Positions 1-5,676 of a DNA stretch of 8,090 nucleotides are shown here, piece after piece. The stretch's first letter is position 1. Each line of letters begins with the position of its first letter. The notes beneath the pieces were generated by a model that searched no databases, was not told the DNA's origin, and saw only the letters and a list, made by a program, of their open reading frames with translations. Source of the stretch: Planctomycetaceae bacterium. Lineage in GTDB: Bacteria; Planctomycetota; Planctomycetia; Pirellulales; Pirellulaceae. The DNA lies in NCBI GenBank assembly GCA_007133715.1, contig SLMF01000200.1:1-8090 (forward strand), written 5' to 3'. The position numbers were made by a program, and so were the translations under genes.

Positions 1-117
1 CTGGCCGCGGCCGGCAATCGCACCGTGCTGGGACAGAATTTGAACAACGAGTTCTTGGCTGCTCGGTTCGACCGTGACGGGGAGACCGAGGAACTGATCC
101 GGATCGATTCGGATTGA
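1..117 (+). CDS. C-terminal end of an unrecognised protein (5' truncated by window)
   Basis: Frame 1 is open from the first base to a TGA at 115-117, giving 38 residues that end ...EELIRIDSD. The segment is soluble-looking, with a mixed charged tail and no membrane segment or recognisable motif, so I assign no function. It is called coding because the frame is open from the edge, its base use matches the neighbouring genes, and it ends just short of a convergent gene. The 25-nt gap to the end of the PEGA gene has only a short CGGC-GGA-GCCG hairpin and no T-tract, so no terminator is visible for either gene. A chance open frame of this length is possible. Confidence 0.55.
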   Translation: MAAAGNRTVLGQNLNNEFLAARFDRDGETEELIRIDSD

Positions 118-142
118 TTCGGCGGGAGTCGGCGGAGCCGCG

Positions 143-727
143 TCAGAAGCCGGGCGAACGGGGCGAGTCGGGAAATTCCAATTGGGGTGGCGGGGTTGGC
201 AACAGCGGCGGCGGGTTGTAGGGCGCGCCGCTCGCCGGGCTGGCAGCTGCCGCGGGGGACGGGCCGAACTGGCTGGGTACAGCCACCGCGTACCCCCGAG
301 ACGAAGTGTCTCGGAGCTCTTGGGCCCGGTCCAGAAGTTCTTCGCCGGTCGGGATCTGCTGCGGTTCCAATTGGAAATTCAATAAATGATCGTCGCGATG
401 CTTCCAAGGCGAGAGATTCTCGCTGAAAAAGTCCAGCGGCGGCCACTGGTACCAGGGAGCGTGGAACTGCTGTTGGACCGTCAGGGTTTCGTAGCCGTCT
501 TTGATCAGCTGGATCTTACGCGTGCCATAATAGGTAAAATCCGTGGAAACCGGGGTGGTTCCCACCTGCTGGTCATCCACGTACACTGCCGCACCGGACG
601 GGTTGCTGTGGACCGTCATGCGTCGTCGCACGCAACCCGGCAGGCAGCACACCAACAGAATCGCCCCATACAGCAGGAACCGATGATGGGGTAAGCTGGT
701 TTTCGGCGACAGAGCGATCACGAGCAA
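143..727 (-). CDS. PEGA-domain lipoprotein, small, proline-rich C-terminus
   Basis: This 194-residue product is probably a lipoprotein. A basic/polar start is followed by a hydrophobic stretch (about residues 17-29) and a lipobox-like LPGC with the acylated Cys at residue 32. Residues 38-86 form one PEGA repeat: the SNPSGAAVYVDD strand-turn, then GTTP, then a basic strand with KDGYET. PEGA domains are small beta-sandwich surface modules, often found in cell-envelope proteins. A Trp/Tyr-rich segment follows (APWYQWPPLDFF, 90-101), then a Pro/Ala-rich, probably disordered tail from about 148. The start is TTG at 727-725. An in-frame TGA lies a few codons upstream, so only this TTG or the GTG two codons later retains the full signal peptide. 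No clear Shine-Dalgarno sequence is seen. The exact role is unknown; a small envelope-anchoring protein is an inference. Confidence 0.85.
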   Translation of the reverse strand: MLVIALSPKTSLPHHRFLLYGAILLVCCLPGCVRRRMTVHSNPSGAAVYVDDQQVGTTPVSTDFTYYGTRKIQLIKDGYETLTVQQQFHAPWYQWPPLDFFSENLSPWKHRDDHLLNFQLEPQQIPTGEELLDRAQELRDTSSRGYAVAVPSQFGPSPAAAASPASGAPYNPPPLLPTPPPQLEFPDSPRSPGF

Positions 728-858
728 CCTGCCGGATAGGAGGAGGCGAGGCGGTCAATTTTTGGACAAGTCCCGGGTCCGGTCGTTCGAAACCGGCGCG
801 CGGAGGAGTATAATGGGCCCGGTTCGCGGATACCAGATCATTTTGATGAACTTAGCCG
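728..858. promoter_or_regulatory. Divergent intergenic promoter region between the PEGA and PP2C genes
   Basis: These 131 bp must hold the 5' signals for both divergent genes. The clearest element is a perfect TATAAT on the + strand at 809-814. It lies 17 bp after TTCGAA at 786-791, which matches only half of the -35 consensus, and would place transcription start near 821, about 38 nt before the phosphatase start. On the - strand the same place reads TATACT but has no convincing -35. The AGGAGG-like run at 740-747 is not placed to serve either start. A six-codon open frame (846-866) overlaps the phosphatase start and is probably chance. Confidence 0.4.
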
Positions 859-2166
859 ATGCCTGATTCGTCGCCAGATTTCGCCAGTCCTCTCGAGTAC
901 GCCGCAAGCAGCGACGTGGGGATGCGGCGGCCGAACAATCAAGATGCCTTCAATGTGGTCTTGGCCGAAGATGCGGCTTGCTGGCAGGCACGAGGTCATT
1001 TGTTTCTGGTGGCTGACGGCATGGGCGCGCACGCGGCCGGCGAACTCGCCAGTAAATTGGCTGCCAGCAATATACCTCATCTTTATCACCTGTACCGGGA
1101 CGCTGCGGCCCCGGAGGCTTTGCAGCGAGCGATCGTCGACGCGAACACCGAAATCCATCGACGGGGCACAGCGAACCCTGACTTTCGAGGTATGGGAACG
1201 ACGGTCAGCGTGCTGGCCGTACTTCCCGAAGGGGCCTATGTGGGGCATGTTGGTGACAGCCGTATTTACCGTATCCGCCACCAAAAACTGCAGCAGTTAA
1301 CCTTTGATCACAGTCTGGTGTGGGAATTGCGACGTCTGGGACGCTTCGACAAGGATTCCGAACTGGCCCGCTCGATCCCCAAAAACGTGATCACGCGTTC
1401 CCTGGGACCCAATGCCGAGGTCCAGGTGGATCTGGAGGGACCGTACGGGCTGCAGCCCGGTGATACGTTCTTGCTCTGCACCGACGGGCTGACCGGGCAG
1501 GTCAGCGACCAGGAGTTGGCCGATCTGCTGGCCCATTTGTCGGTGGACGAAGCCTGTCGCACGCTGATCGATCTGGCCGATCTGCGTGGCGGGCCCGACA
1601 ACATCACCGTGGTGGTGGTCAAAGTCCGGGACGATTGGGTACTTGCGGAGGGCAGCGGGGACACCGGACGCCGGTCGCCCGGGTACAAAGAACTACCACC
1701 CAGCAGCACGCTTTCACTTCTTTTGGCGGGTGTCGCGATACTGATCGCGTGCTTGTTGTGGATGGCCGAGCAAGTGTTCCCGGCTGCTTTTCTGGCCGTG
1801 GCCGGTTTGGGAGCCTTGTTTGCGGCAGGCTGGTTCTGCTTTCGACAAAGGCGGGTTGGGCGGGGGAACTTGGGCGACAAGCGTCCGCCAAGTCACGGTC
1901 CCTACGCCCAATGCGACTGCCAGCAGGGGGACAGTTTGGTACAAGCCTTGACGAAGACCCTGGACGAACTGGATGCGGCAGCTCGCGAGTCGGATCGGGC
2001 GGTCGCTTGGGAACAAGTCGAATCGCTTCGCCAGCGGGCGGCGGAGGCGTCCGCGTCGCGTCGTTTCCCCGACGCCGTCCGCGACTCGGCAGCCGCAATC
2101 CGGCTGATCATGGCAGCTTTGCGGCGCCGTCAAAACAGGACCAATCCACACGATCGGCAGCCTTGA
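859..2166 (+). CDS. PP2C-family Ser/Thr protein phosphatase with C-terminal membrane anchor
   Basis: This 435-residue protein probably removes phosphate from Ser/Thr of proteins phosphorylated by Hanks-type kinases, in a metal-dependent reaction. The PP2C catalytic domain spans about residues 13-255. Visible family motifs are S18-D19-x-G21 with N26-N27-Q28-D29, the metal-binding V-A-D53-G-M-G, G-H-V-G-D133-S-R, the L-C-T-D209-G-L loop, and G-G-P-D247-N-I-T. All metal-ligand aspartates are in place, so it should be active. Two hydrophobic segments follow (about 285-303 and 309-328) with a short hairpin between them, then a basic stretch and an Ala/Arg-rich, mostly helical cytoplasmic tail (about 355-425). 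Bacterial PP2C enzymes such as Stp/PrpC have about 240-260 residues, so the anchor and tail are additions. No kinase gene lies in the window. The ATG at 859 lacks a Shine-Dalgarno sequence but gives the expected N-terminus. Confidence 0.92.
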   Translation: MPDSSPDFASPLEYAASSDVGMRRPNNQDAFNVVLAEDAACWQARGHLFLVADGMGAHAAGELASKLAASNIPHLYHLYRDAAAPEALQRAIVDANTEIHRRGTANPDFRGMGTTVSVLAVLPEGAYVGHVGDSRIYRIRHQKLQQLTFDHSLVWELRRLGRFDKDSELARSIPKNVITRSLGPNAEVQVDLEGPYGLQPGDTFLLCTDGLTGQVSDQELADLLAHLSVDEACRTLIDLADLRGGPDNITVVVVKVRDDWVLAEGSGDTGRRSPGYKELPPSSTLSLLLAGVAILIACLLWMAEQVFPAAFLAVAGLGALFAAGWFCFRQRRVGRGNLGDKRPPSHGPYAQCDCQQGDSLVQALTKTLDELDAAARESDRAVAWEQVESLRQRAAEASASRRFPDAVRDSAAAIRLIMAALRRRQNRTNPHDRQP

Positions 2167-2185
2167 TATTTTTTTTGGAAAACCG

Positions 2186-2235
2186 AAGCGGCGGAGAAGC
2201 GGCGATAAGACTCGGGTTTCTCCGGGTAAGCGGCG
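2186..2235 (+). repeat. Three copies of AAGCGGCG
   Basis: Identical octamers AAGCGGCG start at 2186, 2197 and 2228, so the offsets are 11 and 31 bp, close to one and three helical turns. They lie between the phosphatase stop and the terminator-like hairpin. A protein-binding role is possible, but short GC-rich repeats also arise by chance in such DNA. Confidence 0.4.
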
Positions 2236-2276
2236 TCGGGGGGAGCCCGTCGCACGCTCCCCCGAACCACCTTTTT
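2236..2276 (+). terminator. Probable terminator of the PP2C gene
   Basis: GGGGGAGC at 2239-2246 pairs with GCTCCCCC at 2256-2263 around a 9-nt loop. The stem can be extended by TC/GA if one G is bulged. A run of five T follows at 2272-2276, but six bases separate it from the stem, which is looser than a classic intrinsic terminator. It is well placed about 70 bp after the phosphatase stop and upstream of the nrdJ promoter. Confidence 0.45.
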
Positions 2277-2298
2277 CGAAATCTTTTCGGCAAGCTGA

Positions 2299-2326
2299 TT
2301 GACTCGATTTGGGAATCGGTTAAACT
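2299..2326 (+). promoter_or_regulatory. Predicted sigma70-type promoter of nrdJ
   Basis: TTGACT at 2299-2304 (5 of 6 to the -35 consensus) is followed, after 16 bp, by TAAACT at 2321-2326 (4 of 6 to the -10 consensus). Transcription would start near 2333, giving a leader of about 230 nt. The spacer itself holds a small inverted repeat, CGATT-TGGG-AATCG (2305-2318). The two NrdR-like boxes begin directly after the -10 element, where a bound repressor would block transcription initiation or promoter escape. Confidence 0.5.
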
Positions 2327-2334
2327 GCCCCTCA

Positions 2335-2382
2335 TCGCAACATGTTGTGGTCGGCCTCGCACGCAACTACAACATGTAGCAT
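2335..2382 (+). promoter_or_regulatory. Tandem NrdR-box-like operator upstream of nrdJ
   Basis: Two related palindromes are seen: CAACATGTTG at 2338-2347 (perfect) and CAACATGTAG at 2370-2379 (near perfect). The published NrdR box is about ACACWATATATWGTGT. Both cores keep the C-W-A...A-T...T-W-G pattern and differ at the same two symmetric bases (T to C and A to G). As 16-bp boxes (2335-2350 and 2367-2382) they are separated by 16 bp, 32 bp centre to centre. NrdR boxes are known to occur as pairs about three helical turns apart upstream of ribonucleotide reductase genes. Sequence, spacing and gene context therefore agree. NrdR itself is not encoded in the window. The same bases also form a 9-bp RNA hairpin (2340-2348 with 2369-2377), a weaker explanation. 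Confidence 0.72.
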
Positions 2383-2396
2383 AAAATCTGCATTTT

Positions 2397-2421
2397 CGAG
2401 CTGGTTTTTCTGACCAGCTCG
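2397..2421 (+). promoter_or_regulatory. 9-bp hairpin in the nrdJ leader
   Basis: CGAGCTGGT (2397-2405) pairs perfectly with ACCAGCTCG (2413-2421) around a 7-nt loop. Only three T follow, so it is a poor intrinsic terminator. If transcription starts near 2333 it would fold about 65 nt into the leader. It could stabilise the 5' end or cause pausing; the role is unknown. Confidence 0.5.
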
Positions 2422-2472
2422 TTTCTACGTCATCTTCAAAAGGTCTTCGCTTGTCCGCCGTTTTTCGCCGAA

Positions 2473-2495
2473 ACAGATACTGTACTTCCGTACAG
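2473..2495 (+). promoter_or_regulatory. Two mutually exclusive small hairpins in the nrdJ leader
   Basis: CTGTAC-TTCC-GTACAG (2480-2495) is a perfect 6-bp stem with a 4-nt loop. It overlaps ACAG-ATA-CTGT (2473-2483), so both cannot form at once. ACAGAT occurs at 2473 and again at 2492, which is what makes the alternative pairing possible. The stems are short, so a regulatory switch is speculation; the site might instead bind protein as a palindrome. Confidence 0.3.
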
Positions 2496-2529
2496 ATTGC
2501 GGGTTGATTCGACGAGCAGCGAAGTGAGA

Positions 2530-2562
2530 ATGCTAGCAGAGAACGCCAACAGAAGGAGCTGA
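2530..2562 (+). CDS. Possible 10-codon leader ORF ahead of nrdJ
   Basis: ATG at 2530 opens a frame encoding MLAENANRRS, ending in TGA at 2560-2562, two bases before the nrdJ ATG. Its last sense codons AGA AGG AGC are made of the nrdJ Shine-Dalgarno sequence itself, so a ribosome translating it would cover that site and could reinitiate at nrdJ. Its own ribosome binding site is weak (a GAAGTGAG-like run directly before the ATG). It may be chance. Confidence 0.2.
   Translation: MLAENANRRS
2552..2558 (+). promoter_or_regulatory. Shine-Dalgarno of nrdJ
   Basis: GAAGGAG sits six bases before the ATG at 2565. It is the strongest ribosome binding site in the window and fixes the nrdJ start. Confidence 0.8.
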
Positions 2563-2564
2563 CC

Positions 2565-5537
2565 ATGGCCACGCTTGCGGAACGGTCCACCGAATCAATG
2601 CACGAGTCTTCGCAGAGCACCCCGGGGTTGCGGATCGAGCCTTTGTTCTGCCCGCCGGAGGTTGCGGATCCCTTCGACACGGTCGAGTGGGAACTGCGTT
2701 CGGCGACGATCAAGGACGAGAACGGCGATCTGCTGTTCGAGCAGCGGGATTGTGAAATCCCCGCGACTTGGAGCCCGTTGTCCACCAATGTGGTCGCCAG
2801 CAAGTATTTTTATGGCGAGAACGGGACGTCCGAGCGGGAGCGCAGCGTGCGGGCTTTGATTCACCGCGTCACGCGAACGCTGACCGATTGGGGCAAAGCG
2901 GACGGTTACTTTGCCACGGACGAGGACGGCGAACGGTTTTATCGCGAATTGACGTGGTTATGTCTCCACCAATACGGGGCGTTCAATTCGCCGGTCTGGT
3001 TCAATGTCGGGTTAACCCAGCAATACGGCGTGACGGGTGACAAGTGCAACTGGCATTACGACCCCCAGACGGACCGAGTGGTTCAGCCCGAGAATCCTTA
3101 CGAGTTTCCGCAGGGTTCGGCCTGCTTCATTCAAAGCGTCGACGACAACATGGAAGACATCATGCGGCTGGCCACCAGCGAAGCCATGTTGTTCAAGTTC
3201 GGCTCGGGCACGGGGACCGATTTGTCGACGTTGCGTTCGTGTCGCGAGAAGCTGTCGGGGGGTGGGCGTCCGTCCGGACCACTGTCGTTCATGCGAGTCT
3301 ACGACCAGATTGCGGCGGTGGTGAAATCGGGCGGCAAGACCCGGCGAGCGGCCAAGATGCAGTCGCTGAAGGTCTGGCATCCGGATATTCTCGAGTTCAT
3401 CGAGTGCAAGTGGAAGGAGGAGCAGAAGGCGCACACGTTGATTGAAAGCGGGCGTTACGAGTCGAATTTCAATGGCGAGGCCTACAGTTCGGTGCTGTTC
3501 CAGAACGCCAATTTGTCGGTTCGCCTCACGGACGAGTTCATGCGGGCGGTTCAGCGGGGCGAGAACTGGTCCACCCGCTGGGTTTCGCCCTTGGCCAGCG
3601 GGACGGCTCCGGTCTACGAGGCGCGCCATCTGTTGACGCGAATGGCCGAATGTGCTTGGCACTGTGGTGATCCGGGGGTGCAGTACGACACGACGATCAA
3701 CCGCTGGCACACCTGCCCGAATTCCGGGCGGATCAATGCCAGCAACCCCTGCAGCGAGTACATGTTTCTGGATGACACCGCCTGTAATTTGGCGAGCATC
3801 AATTTGATGAAATTCCGGGACACGGAGGGGCAGTTCGATGCGGAGCGGTTCACCGCGGCGTGCCGGTTGTTCTTTATTGCGCAAGAGATTTTGGTGGATC
3901 ATGCGAGCTACCCGACGGATCGGATTGCCCGGAACAGCCATTCATACCGCCCGTTAGGGCTGGGTTATTCCAATCTGGGCAGTCTGATCATGACTTCGGG
4001 GATTCCGTACGATTCGGAGGCGGCGTACGGGATGTGCGGTTCGATCACGGCTTTGCTGCATGGCGCGGCGAACCGGGCGAGTGCGGAATTGGCGGGGGTG
4101 TTGGAGCCGTTTGCCGCGTATCGGGACAATCGCCAGCCGATGTTGCGGGTGATGCAGATGCACCGGGACGCGGTCGAGCAGATTGACGAAGCGGGCCCGC
4201 GGCGTTTGAAGGAGGCGGCTCGTCGTCTGTGGGATCAGGTGCTGCTGTGGGGGCGGCGGAACGGTTTCCGCAATGCCCAGGCCACCGTGCTGGCTCCCAC
4301 CGGGACGATCAGTTTCATGATGGACTGCGACACGACGGGCATCGAGCCGGACATTGCCTTGGTCAAGTACAAGCAGCTGGCCGGGGGCGGGATGTTGAAG
4401 ATCATCAACAAGACGGTTCCGCTGGCACTGGGGGTCCTGGGTTACACGGAGCGGCAGATCCGGACGATTCTGGATTACATTGACCAGCAGGACACGATCG
4501 AGGGCGCGCCGGAGTTGGCCGACGAGCATTTGCCGGTCTTCGATTGTGCCTTCACGCCCGCCAACGGCTCACGGAGCATCCCCTGGCGGGCGCACGTGCG
4601 GATGATGGCTGCCGCCCAGCCGTTCCTCTCGGGCGCGATTTCCAAAACGGTGAACATGCCCGCCGAAGCCACGCCGGAAGACATCGCCGAAACCTACGTC
4701 TGGGGGTGGGAGATGGGGCTGAAGGCCCTGGCCATCTACCGCGATGGTTCGAAACAGAGCCAACCGCTGTCCACCAAGCACGAGGGCGACAAGGAGTCGG
4801 GTGTCCGCGAGAAGGAGGTGATCGTCTACCGGCCGCGGCGCGAGCGGTTGCCGGATACGCGCCAGTCGATCACCCATAAATTCAATGTGGGCGGCCACGA
4901 GGGCTACATCAACGTCGGACTGTATCCGGACGGGCGCCCGGGCGAGTTGTTCATCACGATGGCCAAGGAAGGCAGTACGATCGGCGGCCTGATGGACTGT
5001 TTCGGCACGGCCATTTCAATGAGTCTGCAGTACGGGGTGCCGCTGGAAGTGCTGGTCAACAAGTTCTCGCACACCCGTTTCGACCCGATGGGGCACACCT
5101 CGAACCCCGATATTCGGATCGCCAAGAGCGTGGTGGACTACATCTTCCGCTGGATGGGAATGGCCTTCTTGAACGGTTATCGCGAGGCCAGTCAGGGGTT
5201 GCCCTTCAAAGAGGAGGCAGACGCGGTAGAGGAATCCGAAGGGGCGGTAGTCGAATCGGCAGGCCAGGGGGTACGGCTGGAAGCGGCACCGGCGGCCGAA
5301 CCGGTCAATGGCAAGGGGCACGAAGGGGGAAAACCGACGGGGGTTGATATCGAATTGCTCGCCCGAGCGGGGGTGTCCTATAGGACCGAAAGTGAAACAC
5401 CACACTCCGACCGCAGTAACCAGTTCGCCCGTTTTCAGAGTGACGCCCCCGCCTGTGACAACTGCGGTGCGATTACTGTCCGCAACGGCAACTGCTACCT
5501 TTGTCACAATTGTGGCAATAGTATGGGTTGCTCCTGA
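2565..5537 (+). CDS. nrdJ: Adenosylcobalamin-dependent (class II) ribonucleotide reductase
   Basis: This 990-residue cytoplasmic enzyme reduces ribonucleotides to deoxyribonucleotides for DNA synthesis, using a radical made from coenzyme B12 instead of an iron or glycyl radical subunit. The ten-stranded barrel shows the finger loop N394-P-C396-S-E398 (radical Cys and its partners), the redox pair C187 (SACFIQ) and C407 (TACNLASINL), the NANLSVR substrate strand and the phosphate loop P578-TGTIS. A TSCPD domain spans about 771-870, with a GGLMDC motif near 807-812. A low-complexity acidic linker (about 880-960) then leads to a Cys-rich tail: C964-x2-C967, C977, C980-x2-C983 and the terminal GCS with C989. 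That tail fits a zinc finger plus the swinging thiols that recycle the active site. No ATP-cone precedes the barrel, and no intein interrupts it. ATG 2565 has GAAGGAG six bases upstream. Confidence 0.97.
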   Translation: MATLAERSTESMHESSQSTPGLRIEPLFCPPEVADPFDTVEWELRSATIKDENGDLLFEQRDCEIPATWSPLSTNVVASKYFYGENGTSERERSVRALIHRVTRTLTDWGKADGYFATDEDGERFYRELTWLCLHQYGAFNSPVWFNVGLTQQYGVTGDKCNWHYDPQTDRVVQPENPYEFPQGSACFIQSVDDNMEDIMRLATSEAMLFKFGSGTGTDLSTLRSCREKLSGGGRPSGPLSFMRVYDQIAAVVKSGGKTRRAAKMQSLKVWHPDILEFIECKWKEEQKAHTLIESGRYESNFNGEAYSSVLFQNANLSVRLTDEFMRAVQRGENWSTRWVSPLASGTAPVYEARHLLTRMAECAWHCGDPGVQYDTTINRWHTCPNSGRINASNPCSEYMFLDDTACNLASINLMKFRDTEGQFDAERFTAACRLFFIAQEILVDHASYPTDRIARNSHSYRPLGLGYSNLGSLIMTSGIPYDSEAAYGMCGSITALLHGAANRASAELAGVLEPFAAYRDNRQPMLRVMQMHRDAVEQIDEAGPRRLKEAARRLWDQVLLWGRRNGFRNAQATVLAPTGTISFMMDCDTTGIEPDIALVKYKQLAGGGMLKIINKTVPLALGVLGYTERQIRTILDYIDQQDTIEGAPELADEHLPVFDCAFTPANGSRSIPWRAHVRMMAAAQPFLSGAISKTVNMPAEATPEDIAETYVWGWEMGLKALAIYRDGSKQSQPLSTKHEGDKESGVREKEVIVYRPRRERLPDTRQSITHKFNVGGHEGYINVGLYPDGRPGELFITMAKEGSTIGGLMDCFGTAISMSLQYGVPLEVLVNKFSHTRFDPMGHTSNPDIRIAKSVVDYIFRWMGMAFLNGYREASQGLPFKEEADAVEESEGAVVESAGQGVRLEAAPAAEPVNGKGHEGGKPTGVDIELLARAGVSYRTESETPHSDRSNQFARFQSDAPACDNCGAITVRNGNCYLCHNCGNSMGCS

Positions 5538-5568
5538 CCCGAATGCCTCGGCAAGCGGGTGTTTTTTT
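5537..5568 (+). terminator. Rho-independent terminator of nrdJ
   Basis: ACCCG (5537-5541) pairs with CGGGT (5556-5560), and inside a two-by-two internal loop TGCC pairs with GGCA around a minimal loop. One G and then seven T follow (5562-5568). The first stem base is the last base of the nrdJ TGA, so the terminator starts within the stop codon. A second small hairpin, CCGGG-TTAT-CCCGG (5569-5582), comes straight after. This separates nrdJ transcription from the next gene. Confidence 0.8.
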
Positions 5569-5660
5569 CCGGGTTATCCCGGGTCCGCGGTGGCAGAGAA
5601 GGTTCCTGGCGACTAACATGGAGGGGCGAAGCGAAACGGTAACCCCCTTTTGCAACTCTC

Positions 5661-5667
5661 AAAGGAA
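5661..5667 (+). promoter_or_regulatory. Shine-Dalgarno of the DUF6807 gene
   Basis: AAAGGAA lies nine bases before the ATG at 5677. It favours that ATG over the in-frame TTG at 5650, which would put nine polar residues ahead of the signal peptide and place this ribosome binding site inside the gene. Confidence 0.65.
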
Positions 5668-5676
5668 CGAACTGCC

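Larger units (their letters stand above)
2167..2564 (+). other. 398-bp gene-free stretch: PP2C 3' end and nrdJ promoter/leader
   Basis: I see no convincing gene here on either strand; the longer open frames that cross it are antisense or out-of-frame extensions of neighbouring genes. In order it holds a T8 run just after the phosphatase stop (2169-2176) without a stem, three AAGCGGCG repeats (2186-2235), a GC-rich terminator-like hairpin (2236-2276), a promoter (2299-2326), two NrdR-like palindromes (2335-2382), a 9-bp hairpin (2397-2421), overlapping small hairpins (2473-2495), a possible 10-codon leader ORF (2530-2562) and the nrdJ ribosome binding site. I looked for a cobalamin riboswitch B12-box and did not see one. 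Confidence 0.7.

Noticed and set aside
846..866. A six-codon frame (MNLADA) overlapping the phosphatase start
   Set aside because: Very short, without a ribosome binding site, and expected by chance.
2169..2176. A T8 run directly after the phosphatase stop as a terminator
   Set aside because: No stable stem precedes it; the hairpin at 2236-2276 is a better candidate.
1635..2384. A 249-codon + strand frame in another phase over the phosphatase end and spacer
   Set aside because: It is a frame-shifted reading of the phosphatase gene, Arg/Gly-rich, without a recognisable domain.
2333..2564. A cobalamin riboswitch in the nrdJ leader
   Set aside because: No B12-box-like sequence or matching multi-stem layout was seen. 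Such riboswitches normally control B12-independent isozymes or B12 genes rather than nrdJ.
2108..2803. A 231-codon - strand frame crossing the nrdJ promoter region
   Set aside because: It runs antisense over the phosphatase end, the operator region and the nrdJ start. The protein shows no motif, and the promoter and NrdR-like palindromes explain the non-coding part better.
3012..3941. A 309-codon - strand frame inside nrdJ
   Set aside because: It is antisense to the catalytic barrel of nrdJ, where the + strand frame carries all the expected motifs; the translation is Arg/Leu-rich shadow sequence.
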